In this document: piece after piece, positions 38,262 to 47,690 of the stretch
Numbering within the stretch: the first letter of the stretch is position 1
Layout: each line of letters starts with the position of its first letter
Source: Xestospongia muta
Lineage: Eukaryota; Porifera; Demospongiae; Haplosclerida; Petrosiidae
Assembly (NCBI GenBank): GCA_963693285.1
Contig: OY848931.1
Span: 2,430,144 to 2,494,143 of the forward strand
Length of the DNA stretch: 64,000 nt
Reading direction: 5' to 3'
Made by a program: the position numbers and the translations under genes
The notes under the pieces: generated by a model
What the model was told of the DNA's origin: nothing
The model's database searches: none
What the model saw: the letters and a program-made list of their open reading frames with translations, nothing else

Positions 38262-38710
38262 CTTTGTGATAATGCAGTACACAATCACATTCTCCACATA
38301 AATTACCACAATGATTACATAATATAGGAGCTTTAGTTTCACCATCACCATGATTATCGCATAGAGACTAAAAGGACAAGAATAACATTGTTATAAATAT
38401 TCTCTTCCTCATGCATCCTCAACTGAGGTTTGCTATATTCTCGTAGCCATTATCCTGAGGAGATACCAACGATATCTTCTTCATCAATGACACACAAAGC
38501 AGCTAAACATAGCCAGACTGTATATGTGTGTGCACGTGTGTGTGAGAGAGAGAGAAAGATGTTACTTGTATGTATATCATATCAACTATTACTATGGGAA
38601 TACGTTCCAGGATCTGCATTACTAGCTTCTTCATTGATCTTTGTTAAATGTAATACAACTTGTCCAATAGCTGACTTACCATAATCCTTCAATTGACCTT
38701 TAAGTACAGA
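38262..38710 (-). pseudogene. PHR/MYCBP2-like zinc-binding segment, copy 2
   Basis: Exons at 38710-38586, from 38517 down to about 38420, and 38367-38262 repeat the first three exons of the copy at 33.7-34.6 kb. They read SVLKGQLKDYGKSAIGQVVL, then LCLAALCVIDEEDIVGISSG followed by TAA and WLRE, then LCDNHGDGETKAPIL and CNHCGNLCGECDCVLHYHK with a GTATTGG donor. The nonsense codon falls at the same site as in copy 1. In the minus-strand order the later exons are replaced by lipase-like sequence. The intron between exons 1 and 2 keeps the same GT and CT microsatellite tract as copy 1. Confidence 0.55.
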
Positions 38711-38719
38711 CTAGAGATA

Positions 38720-39100
38720 GGACATAATATAATATAATATCATTAGCACAACTTATTAAATATTCATATTATACTATACACAATTACAAATAAAGTGGTG
38801 ATCTTTAAGAGAACAGATGCCACAGAGGCTCTTCAAAAAAAGCAATAGTCGAGAACCTGTGACAAAGCAAGAAAATAGTCATAAACAGAGTGAATGAGAG
38901 AGTGCAGGATATACACACATATATATACATATTATTTAGAGCGAGAGAGAACATATTATTGCTAGTGCTTGCTTGTTCGCAGCCGATCATGAAAATGCAA
39001 ATTGCGTCTTGTCTTCGATGCAATTTGCCAGGTAGAGTACGACTGGAGCATTCATGACTAGCTCACTGGGCAGTCAGCAAAAGTACTGATCCAACACTTA
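38720..39100. other. Spacer with no recognised gene
   Basis: AT-rich at first, then somewhat richer in G+C near 38940-39060. A 72-codon minus-strand open frame at 39023-38805 has no recognisable motif and includes an AT/CA microsatellite, so I do not call it coding. Confidence 0.4.
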
Positions 39101-39106
39101 CGAAAA

Positions 39107-39218
39107 TAACATTTAGGCAGTGTCTATTCGTCCGGCAGGAAATGTATACTTTGTTGTGTATTAAACTGATCCCCACCCCCTAAACCTTAACGGACGAATA
39201 GACACTACGTAACATTTA
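39107..39218. mobile_element. 94-bp MITE with terminal inverted repeats and target duplication
   Basis: Perfect 16-bp inverted repeats AGTGTCTATTCGTCCG at 39119-39134 and its complement at 39191-39206 lie at the ends of a 94-bp element (39116-39209). Extending three more bases outward gives 19-bp arms with two mismatches. The nine bases TAACATTTA occur immediately outside on both sides (39107-39115 and 39210-39218), as a target-site duplication would. The interior of about 56 bp has no coding capacity and includes CCCCACCCCC. Size and structure fit a miniature non-autonomous DNA transposon; a 9-bp duplication suggests a Mutator-type or hAT-type source, which cannot be settled here. Confidence 0.8.
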
Positions 39219-39435
39219 AGTAATGTAACCCTCCACTCAGATCGGGCTTATGGCTTTCATAATTATTGCATGTTTGAATAATAATAATTAATGATATAGA
39301 AACAAGTGTGCAAATTACCAATGTACTCTACTATTTGCTATAATGTATATTCTTCATCTCTAGATCAAAGCTCTATTCTTCATTTCTAGATAGAAACATT
39401 AAAAGTCATTTTTCCATTTAGACAGAGGAGCACTA

Positions 39436-39438
<3 letters not shown>

Positions 39439-39471
<33 letters not shown>
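39439..39471. repeat. TA dinucleotide microsatellite
   Basis: A nearly pure run of TA/AT alternation. Confidence 0.9.
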
Positions 39472-39475
<4 letters not shown>

Positions 39476-39769
39476 TATACATTTATACCAAAAACTATAT
39501 ATAATATCAAAGTACAATAATGTTTAATATATCTAAATGAAAGAGAAATGGTCATCCTCATCATCATCCTAGTCCTGTGAGCCCATTGCAAGCAATCAAC
39601 CCACAGCTTGATCCAGGATATCATCTTCAGTCATAGGACGAATGAGATTTTCTGTGCTACCAAGAGGAGGAGTGTCATCATCTTCATCAAAGATTTCTAA
39701 ATTTACTTTCTAGAGTAAAAACAGTAGTACCAATTACTCTTGTTACCCATTGGTTCATTTAGGAGTGGC

Positions 39770-39772
<3 letters not shown>

Positions 39773-39820
<48 letters not shown>
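39773..39820. repeat. CA microsatellite followed by TA
   Basis: About 20 CA units run into a short TATATAT tract. Confidence 0.9.
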
Positions 39821-40088
39821 TCCAAGTTATACTGTAAATCTTGGCCAAGTGTAACTTCTTTGAATCAGTAAGATTGCCAGAATATAAATAGCCATCTTAG
39901 AACATTACAGGATGTAAATGTTGTACTCAGATGGCTGAAAAGCCATTCTAGCCAGCCAAGACTACATATTATCTTAGTACATAAACAAGCATGTACTTAG
40001 TGTATTTATTTGGTTATGTTGAACATATAGTCAGTATAGGATGTGTATAGAACATTGAATGAGTTGGGATGCACAAATAAAAGTGTTC

Positions 40089-40140
40089 TTCAACCCACTT
40101 TACCAAAAAATGGACTTCAACCCACTTTACCAAAAAATGG
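40089..40140. repeat. 27-bp direct duplication
   Basis: TTCAACCCACTTTACCAAAA with the following AATGG occurs at 40089 and again at 40116, head to tail. Confidence 0.85.
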
Positions 40141-40734
40141 ACATCGTGGCAATGACAGTTCTATTGTTTTATATAGTACATTCTGTAATATAATGTCCAT
40201 ATATCAGTTATGAATGTTTACTGATGAGGGAACATATGGTCACACATTGTCTTTTTGTCCTGGCTAACGTACAAGTAGCAGTTAACATAGTATGCACAAC
40301 TTCAAATTCATATGAATTTTATAGTCCAACAATTTCTATTCAAAATTCACTTACCACATCAAAATAATAATGTGTAACAAGGTGTGACCACTTTACTCAA
40401 GTAAGTGTTGAAATAAACCTAATCACTTATATGTGCAATACAACTATTTAGCAAACAGAAGCATTTAATTTAATTCACAATAATTACTTCCTATCTGCTA
40501 TGTTTAATTAATTGCTGAAAGCATACCTTTTCTTGGACATGGGCTTAATGAGAGACGGCTTCACTTTCTGATGCTTGGTCAAAATAATTCTCATATTTAA
40601 CCACAGTTTCTTTTTCATCTTGTGTTAACTCTAAACTTTAACAAACAGTTAGGCTTAGCAGATGGACATCCACTCACCTGTTACTCTAAAACTGCAGCAG
40701 GTTTGCTACCTTGAATCTTAGACAAAAGGTCATT

Positions 40735-41132
40735 ATCATCATGGTTTTCAATGTAGGGTAATCAGTCCATCCAACAGATCAAGTAATTAAATAAGCGCAT
40801 ATGCATGCATGTATATATGTATGTATACAAATATAATACACACACACATACAAACAAGTCACCCATTAAGGGCATGGTACCTGTTGTCTTCGGATTAAAA
40901 GCAGCCAGAACAAGTAGTAATATCCATCCCTTCCAGTATAGTTTCGATATGGCTAAATTAGGTGCCTTAAATGTTCAAGGTATAGATATAGATGAAGGAG
41001 GATGACTGGCTGTGATGTCAAAAACAGCTCTGAATAATTCAAAGACCTCTAGTAATGACACCCTAGGAATGTCTACAAGGTATTGAACAGTTGAATGTAT
41101 ACATGGGTGATCAGGAATGACAGAATTAAAAG
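40735..41132 (-). pseudogene. Integrator complex subunit 1-like pseudogene
   Basis: A minus-strand exon from about 41132 to 40881 reads SFNSVIPDHPCIHSTVQYLV, then SLLEVFELFRAVFDIT, then a TGA, then KLYWKGWILLLVLAAFNPKT. It stops at a GTACCA donor at 40880. A second piece at about 40775-40730 reads GWTDYPTLKTMMIMT. From memory, INTS1 carries a YWKxWxLLLVxAAFNP segment followed closely by a WxEYPTLKxxMEM segment. Both are found here in the right order and spacing. The stop codon and the missing acceptor AG before the second exon mark it as non-functional. Confidence 0.6.
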
Positions 41133-41456
41133 ACTACTATAAATTTAGGAGTATACAGAAACGCTAGTCACGCATGTGAAAAATACAAATTTATTTATCC
41201 TTTAAAGGTCATTCTATTACCAAAGAGACATATTCGTCTAAAGAATAAAATGTGAAGAAGCAATTCATACCAAGCATTGGCTTTTATACACTATACAGTG
41301 GCATAGGAGCTGTACGGACCATAGCAGCCATGGCCGCTACACATTTTACCAATGTTAACTTATTAATATTCATAGTTATTAATATTCATAAACTATTAAT
41401 AATGAATAATTAATTTAACTACTCTATATATAGCTCTTCCCTTTCTTCACATTTCA

Positions 41457-41905
41457 TTGAATCTAAGCCACATGCATGCAATGGTAGTCGCTGGTAATAG
41501 TGGTAGATGTTTGCCTAACCAACCACACCAACCTCTTACTTTTACATTTCCAAAAAGGGAATTTAGGAAAAAAGTGGTTTGTAAGAGAAGCTTCCAAGTT
41601 TCGTGGTTTAGTAAATGGTCTTGGTTACATTATGTTGAAGATAAAAATGTTGTGTTGTGCTATACTTGTGCTCATGCTTATTCAGAAAAAAACTTCAGTG
41701 GTCTCCTAATCATGATATGGCATTTATTTCAAAAGGTTACCACAACTGGAAGGATGCTCCTACTAAGTTTAATATACATTCTTCTAGCAACTGTCACAAA
41801 GAAGCATCTCTTACAGTGCTGACATTGCCTTTCACAACTAAAGATGTCGGAGAATCTCTTTCAGCAATACACCAACAAGAAAAACTTTCACTTAATGATA
41901 ATTAA
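41457..41905 (+). pseudogene. hAT-type transposase fragment with TTF-like zinc finger
   Basis: The plus strand reads from CLPNQPHQPLTFTFPKREF through VVCKRSFQVSWFSKWSWLHY, then CYTCAHAYSEK. A one-base slip in an A7 run at about 41686 moves the frame, which resumes as KLQWSPNHDMAFISKGYHNW, then SSSNCHKEA and ends at 41905. The Trp-rich block and CxxC/H residues resemble the TTF zinc finger that starts ZMYM1/DUF4371-type hAT-derived proteins. Only the N-terminal part remains; the catalytic core is absent. Terminal repeats were not found. It is a decayed transposon, not a host gene. Confidence 0.65.
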
Positions 41906-41999
41906 TCAAGTTCCACCCATTAATAACTAGCCACGCCTACGCATTACACCCATTGGCCTCTGCACTTACAAATTACTTCCTACACCTTTGCTATAATTA

Positions 42000-43200
42000 T
42001 GATTATAACATCTGACCTTACAAACTGTTATCAGAAAATATTGTCACTTCCCATATCATCATCTTTGTTGAAGAAAGGGAATACAAACATCACTATAGAA
42101 ATAGTTAAAAAGATATTACTGCACAACACAGGAACGTAGACATGAATGATTTGGTCTGGCAATTAATTATTCTGGTAATTAATTTTCATGATGGGCGTTA
42201 ACTTTTAAAAATAAAATTTTGTTAATTAATCGAATGACCTGCTTTATACGAAGTCTTTGGCAACGTCTGTTAATGAAATACAATCAAGTTTTTCTACCAT
42301 AATGTGGTTTAGTCGTACCTGTGTTATTTTATTCGTAAATATGACTTCACACTCCTGAAATAAAGATCTCTCGTACATATACAATACAAACTGTTGTCAG
42401 AAAATATTGTCACATCCCAGATCATCATCTTTGTTGCAGAAATATTATACCAACGTCACTATAGAAATAGTTAAAAGATATTATTGATTGCACAACAGTT
42501 ATCAGAGAACTATATCAGTTCAGTATGACTAGAAGTATATTATCAAAAGAAAGCACAGTAACAGATTGTAATCATATATTTTGTAAGGAAACAGTTTGCA
42601 AAGATCATGCTTAGAACTCAATTGAGGCATATGAAGTGTTATCAGAAAAGGCTAAATATTCATACATACTAATCAAAAATATATATGAATAAATAATTCA
42701 AGCCAATAACAATTAATCAGTACTTTTAGTACAATAGAACAAGTCTGAATTATGCCACAAAAAGCAATGGAAGAATAGAACGCAAGTTAGACAAGAACAT
42801 AGTGAACAGAACAGTTATTTATATTAAAACACAGGGTGATGTAAGGACTCAACAAGAGAATTATACACTAAGACACGTTACTTTAGGATACACTGAAATG
42901 AGTGTTCTTTAGAGGAGTGTACATAGGAGGACACATATACAGACTAGCACACAATGAATGGGAATGGATGCAGTGAACATAGTGGACTTAACAACAATAA
43001 TAGGTAAAGATACAGGGTTACTTAAAAGGTAATATTGACACTTGGGGGTTACATTAACTGACAGTGGATAGAATGTTGTTTGGACATGGTGATCATAGTG
43101 GACTTAGCAACATAAGAGGTAAGAACACTAGTTACTTATAGAAATATGATTGTTACATTAGAGGACAATGGACATACTTGACTTCACAAAATAAGCCTTC
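42000..43200 (+). repeat. Long dispersed noncoding repeat family, copy 1
   Basis: Shared landmarks with other copies in order are AAACTGTTATCAGAAAATAT, CACTATAGAAATAGTTAAAA, GCACAACACAGGAACGTAGA, CATGATGGGCGTTAACTTTT, TCTTTGGCAACGTCTGTTA, TGTGGTTTAGTCGTACCTGT, then GTAACAGATTGTAATCATAT. The end has degenerate units of the kind GTGAACATAGTGGACTTA. No coding frame is conserved between copies. Terminal repeats and target duplications were not identified, so its class is unknown. Confidence 0.75.
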
Positions 43201-43228
43201 TCTTCAGGTGATGAATCACCTTTGCTCT

Positions 43229-43345
43229 AGTGTGTAAAGAGATTCATTAATTTACATGCAGATGTACTAGAAAAAGAAGGGCCATTATTGTCAGAAGCAA
43301 CCAAAAGCACTAGATACAAGCTAGGTGGTAACTGTAAGTCTTCAG
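43229..43345 (+). CDS. Possible single exon of unknown product
   Basis: A stretch following GTGTAAAG reads INLHADVLEKEGPLLSEATK and then STRYKLGGNCKSSG before a GTAAAA donor-like site. It is open and looks protein-like, but no neighbouring exon was found and no family is recognised. Confidence 0.25.
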
Positions 43346-43359
43346 GTAAAAAAAACCTT

Positions 43360-43760
43360 AGCTAAGGAGAGTAGGAAATGGGTGAGGTATATATCATCAC
43401 CCCCTATTAGAAACTACAACAAACCTGTATCGTACTAGAAGCACCACACCCACTCATTAAGCTTTCATAGCCACACCTACTAACTATTTTGGGTGTAGCT
43501 TATTTTGACCACACCTTATTTTTTAATTAATGATCTAAGTAGTTTCACTTTCCACCCAAAAAACCCTTGGTGTGTATAAGGCTGGCAACGAACTATTAAT
43601 TAGTTGCTTGTGACTTCATCAGCTTTTGCTCTGGACGATATACTCACCTTTGTCCTTTGCTTTTAAAAGCATAATCATCCAATACTTACTTACCTTTACC
43701 TATTGTTATAGATTATATAATTGTGTATGATATATAGGGAAGTATAGATACAGATACCCA
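43360..43760. other. Spacer with no recognised gene
   Basis: The only notable motifs are short purine-poor blocks such as AGCCACACCTACTAACT, resembling the tail of a common interspersed element. There is also a weak minus-strand donor (GTGAGTAT) near 43654, which might belong to the last exon of the transcript reading the 60-nt exon array. Confidence 0.35.
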
Positions 43761-43770
43761 ACATTTTACG

Positions 43771-43845
43771 GTAACTATGTAATACTACCACATGTAATAC
43801 TACCAAATATAACACTGCCAAATGTAATACTGCCAGTCATTACAT
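43771..43845 (+). repeat. 15-bp minisatellite, plus orientation
   Basis: About four or five imperfect copies of TGTAATACTGCCAAA and its TACTACCA variants. The same unit occurs in the reverse orientation at 45675-45775, so the two tracts flank the tandem exon array as inverted repeats. Confidence 0.8.
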
Positions 43846-43861
43846 AACAAGTCCAAATGTA

Positions 43862-45660
43862 GCGTATGCTGTTAACTTACATCCCTGGACTCTTTTAGAT
43901 AAATCAGCGTCTTGAGCCTTGATCCAGATGTCCAATGATGCTAAAAAATTAAAACAGAAATTAAGAATAATGATCTATTATCAATTAATTTAAAGTAGTA
44001 GTGTATGCTGTTGACTTACATCCCTAGACTCTTTTAGATAGATGAGTTTCTTGAGCCTTGATCCAGATGTCCAACGATGCTATAAAATTAAAACAGAAAT
44101 TAAGAATAATGATGTATTATCAATTAATTTAAAGTAGTAGTGTATGCTGTTGACTTACACCCCTGGACTCATTTAGATAGATGAGTTTCTTGAGCCTTGA
44201 TCCAGATGTCCAACGATGCTATAAAATTAAAACAGAAATTAAGAATAATGATGTATTATCAATTAATTTAAAGTAGGAGTGTATGCTGTTGTCTTACATC
44301 CCTGGACTCATTTAGATAGATGAGTTTCTTGAGCCTTGATCCAGATGTCCAACGATGCTATAAAATTAAAACAGAAATTAAGAATAATGATGTATTATCA
44401 ATTAATTTAAAGTAGTAGTGTATGCTGTTGACTTACATCCCTGGAGTCTTTTAGATAGATGAGTTTCTAGAGCCTTGATCCTGATGTCCAACGATGCTAT
44501 AAAATTAAAACACAAATTAAGAATAATGATGTATTATCAATTTTAAAGTAGTAGTGTATGCTGTTGACTTACATCCCTGGAGTCTTTTAAATAGATGATT
44601 GTCTTGAGCCTTGATCCAGATGTCCAACGATGCTATAAAATTAAAACACAAATTAAGAATAATGATGTATTGTCAATTAATTTAAAGTAGTAGTGTATGC
44701 TGTTGACTTACATCCCTGCACTCTTTTAGATAGATGAGTTTCTTGAGCCTTGATCCAGATGTCCAACGATGCTATAGAATTAAAACAGAAATTAAGAATA
44801 ATGATGTATTATCAATTAATTTAAAGTAGTAGTGTATGCTGTTGTCTTACATCCCTGGACTCATTTAGATAGAGATGAGTTTCTTGAGCCTTGATCCTGA
44901 TGTCCAACGATGCTATAAAATTAAAACAGAAATTAACAATAATGATGTATTATCAATTAATTTAAAGTAGTAGTGTATGCTGTTGACTTACATCCCTGGA
45001 GTCTTTTAAATAGATGATTGTCTTGAGCCTTGATCCAGATGTCCAACGATGCTATAAAATTAAAACACAAATTAAGAATAATGATGTATTGTCAATTAAT
45101 TTAAAGTAGTAGTGTATGCTGTTGACGTACATCCCTGCACTCTTTTAGATAGATGAGTTTCTTGAGCCTTGATCCAGATGTCCAACGATGCTATAGAATT
45201 AAAACAGAAATTAAGAATAATGATGTATTATCAATTAGTTTAAAGTAGTAGTGTATGCTGTTGACTTACATCCCTGGACTCTTTCAGATAGATGAGTTTC
45301 TTGAGCCTTGATCCAGATGTCCAACGATGCTATAAAATTAAAAGAGAAATTAAGAATGATGATGTTTCATCAATTAATTTAAAGTAGTAGTGTATGCTGT
45401 TAACTTACATTCCTGGACTCTTTTAGATAGATGAATGTCTTGAGCCTCGATCCTGATGTCCAACGATGCTATAAAATTAAAACAGAAATTAAGAATGATG
45501 ATGTCTCATCAATTAATTTAAAGTAGTAATGCATGCTGTTAACTTACATTCCTGGACTTTTTTAGATAGATGAATGTCTTGAGCCTCGATCCTGATGTCC
45601 AACGATGCTATAAAAATAAAACAGAAATACAGACTAATAATGTATTATACACTGATGTTA
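43862..45660. repeat. 139-bp tandem repeat underlying the mini-exon array
   Basis: Each unit contains the exon plus TTAAAACAGAAATTAAGAAT, ATGATGTATTATCAATTAAT and GTAGTGTATGCTGTT. Units at 44573-44712 and 44992-45131 share private changes (GATGATTGTC followed by CCCTGCACTC with CTATAGAATT), so a three-unit block was itself duplicated. Confidence 0.95.
43881..45607 (-). CDS. Tandem array of thirteen 60-nt mini-exons
   Basis: Thirteen units with a period near 139 bp start (plus coordinates of exon low end) at 43881, 44020, 44159, 44298, 44437, 44573, 44712, 44851, 44992, 45131, 45270, 45409 and 45548. On the minus strand each has a polypyrimidine-AG acceptor (usually TTTTAATTTTATAG), an exon of 60 nt (62 nt in the unit at 44851) and a GTAAGT-like donor. 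One frame gives SLDIWIKAQETHLSKRVQGS. It is open in the first five exons transcribed and fits a preceding 16-nt mini-exon at 45850-45835. Stops occur in that frame at units 44020 (TAG), 44159 and 44298 (TGA). The other usable frame (HRWTSGSRLKKLIYLKESRD) has a stop at unit 44437. The 2-nt insertion at 44851 shifts between them. Function unknown; the gene is repetitive and may be partly decayed. Confidence 0.5.
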
Positions 45661-45674
45661 CAATATTATATTGA

Positions 45675-45775
45675 CAACGTTACATTTGGCAGTATTACAT
45701 TTGGCAGTATTACATTTGGCAGTATTACATTTGATAGTATTACATTTGGTAATATTATATTTTGTAGTATTAATT
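45675..45775 (-). repeat. 15-bp minisatellite, reverse orientation
   Basis: Units of TTACATTTGGCAGTA, about six copies with decay at the right end. They are the reverse complement of the unit at 43771-43845. Confidence 0.85.
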
Positions 45776-45789
45776 TGTATGTTGTCAAA

Positions 45790-46640
45790 GTAGCAGTTAA
45801 CGTTTATATATTATTGATTATACTTACCAATTGAGTGCTTCATCTGCTTGTACGCGAGTGTGTGTATGGGTGACATAAAAGATAATGTAATACTGTTTAG
45901 TCATACATTATGATATTAAATATATTTACCATTACACTGACATCCAGGCAGTATATCTGGAAGAACAAGAATAATTATCTGTGATTATAATTGAGTCTAT
46001 CACTATGTAATAGATTATGTTACCATGTCATATGATATTCCGCAAGACAAATGCTTGGTAAAAACTGGACATTACCTAGTATATTGTATAAAACTGAATA
46101 TAACAAGAAAGAGAACACAACAAAATTATGTGAGAGAATGTTTACTTTCTTAATTATCTGCCTATGTTGACAGTGATATATAAAAGATATAAAATGTATA
46201 TGTGTAATATTTAATACCTGTAGATATAGTAATGTCAGATATCATTGAATAGAATGTAGTGTTTATGGGTAGTGTCATAAATAGACACAAATAAATCAAA
46301 GAGTAAGATTAAAGTTGACTGACCTATTATCTGTAGTCTACAGAAGATTACAGCCTGTATTATTGACAAAGCATTGTACAACATTTTACAGACCAGACTC
46401 TTACAAATATTCCACATACCAGTGACAGTATATAAACTCCAGTATGTTTGTACTGACATAGAAGGAGTGAAATTAGAAGGAGTGAAATTTTGGCTAACTA
46501 ATTGTACAAAGTTAGTATAGATCTGTGGTACATAGAGAGAAAACACAACAGTAATTATAACATAGTCTTACATATTCTACAAAAATATGTTAAGTTGCTC
46601 ATAAAACACTATTGGTTTTAGATAAGATGTGTCACATACA
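45790..46640. other. AT-rich stretch with possible upstream mini-exons
   Basis: On the minus strand a 27-nt segment at 45957-45931 (after TTCTTGTTCTTCCAG, before GTAAAT) and a 16-nt segment at 45850-45835 (after ACAAGCAG, before GTAAGT) have good splice signals. They could be exons just upstream of the 60-nt exon array. A 103-codon minus-strand open frame at 46546-46235 has no motif; part of it comes from a doubled GAAGGAGTGAAATT at about 46458-46487. I do not call it coding. Confidence 0.35.
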
Positions 46641-47690
46641 TATGAAAGGCTATAGGGAAAATAATTTACTACTCATGATACATAACTACACTACTAAATG
46701 TAGGCAATTACAAGATGGGATGAGCTTGTTGCAAAACTTAACACTAAGACTCCTAAAAAGGGAGGGTATACTTGTTCTATATGCAGCAGACTGACTCTAA
46801 ACTAATAATTTATAACAAAATATCAGGTAGGTAGTCTAGTACATTTTACATAGAGCATGCTATTAGGTTATAGAGGTCTTTTCAACAATTAATCCTTGTC
46901 CACTGAGTGAGCTGTAAAGGCAAGTTCTATACCATACATGCACCAGACCTATACTATATGCTATTAACAAGAATGCTAAGTTGCAATGTGTACTTCGGCA
47001 CATTCCATATAGTATCTATGTATGCACACCAACTTCAGTAAAATTATAAGCTCTATAAAAGCTCTATAAAAGCTAAGAATAAGGCTTGGCTCTTGACGCA
47101 TGCATGTACATATATTTGTGATTACAGTTACTCTGACCAAATTTGTGACTGTCCTTTTTGTAGGCAGTACAGGTTTTCCTGGCATCTTTGTAGTGCAAAA
47201 TACCAGAAAATATTTTCACTGCTGGGATCATCATCTTGTTGGAGAGAAACAGAATACCAACATCACTAAAGACATTATTCCACATGATTTTTATCAAAAA
47301 GCTATATCAGAAGTAAATTTGTAATAACATCCACAATCATTAAATGTTAGATATAACTTACATGATGTTGATGATACTAAAAGAGTCCAGGGAGATATAG
47401 ATAGTCTGTGATATAGAGCAGCATAAAGCAGCAACTATAGAAACATATTATTATAATATAGTAGTTCAAAGGTTTGAAGGCTAATTTGGACACAGTGAAC
47501 ACAGTAGATGTAGAAACATAATAGGTAAGGACACAGGTTATTTATAGGGATAAAATAATAGCTACATTAAGGGACAGAGGATAGAACAGTTCTTCAGATT
47601 CAGTGAACTTAAAAACATAACAGATAACAATAAACAAATATATAATGACAGCTACATTTGGGTATAGTGAATATAACAGTACATGTACTT
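46640..47690 (+). repeat. Dispersed repeat family, copy 2 (5-prime part)
   Basis: This shares with 47700 onward the order AGGCAATTACAAGATGGGAT, AGGCAAGTTCTATAC, GCTATTAACAAGAATGCTAA, GATTACAGTTACTCTGACC and GTTAGATATAACTTAC. It then degrades into CAGTGAACACAGTAGATG-type units. No coding content. Confidence 0.7.

Larger units (their letters stand above)
39601..40630 (-). pseudogene. Unidentified acidic two-exon fragment
   Basis: On the minus strand 40630-40527 reads LTQDEKETVVKYENYFDQAS and then ESEAVSH, an in-frame TAA, and AHVQEK up to a GTATGCT donor. 39709-39601 reads KVNLEIFDEDDDTPPLG and then IRPMTEDDILDQAV up to a possible GTTGATTG donor. The first exon ends and the second begins in phase 0, so they join in frame. 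The peptide is acidic and low in hydrophobic residues. I do not recognise it. The in-frame stop suggests decay. Confidence 0.4.

Noticed and set aside
38805..39023. 72-codon minus-strand open frame
   Set aside because: It crosses an AT/CA microsatellite and has no recognisable domain.
41500..41905. Three overlapping plus-strand frames as separate genes
   Set aside because: They are one hAT transposase fragment split by a slip in an A run, plus an out-of-frame shadow.
46235..46546. 103-codon open frame on the minus strand
   Set aside because: AT-rich, no motif, no splice context, and partly built from a doubled 15-bp sequence. Likely chance.
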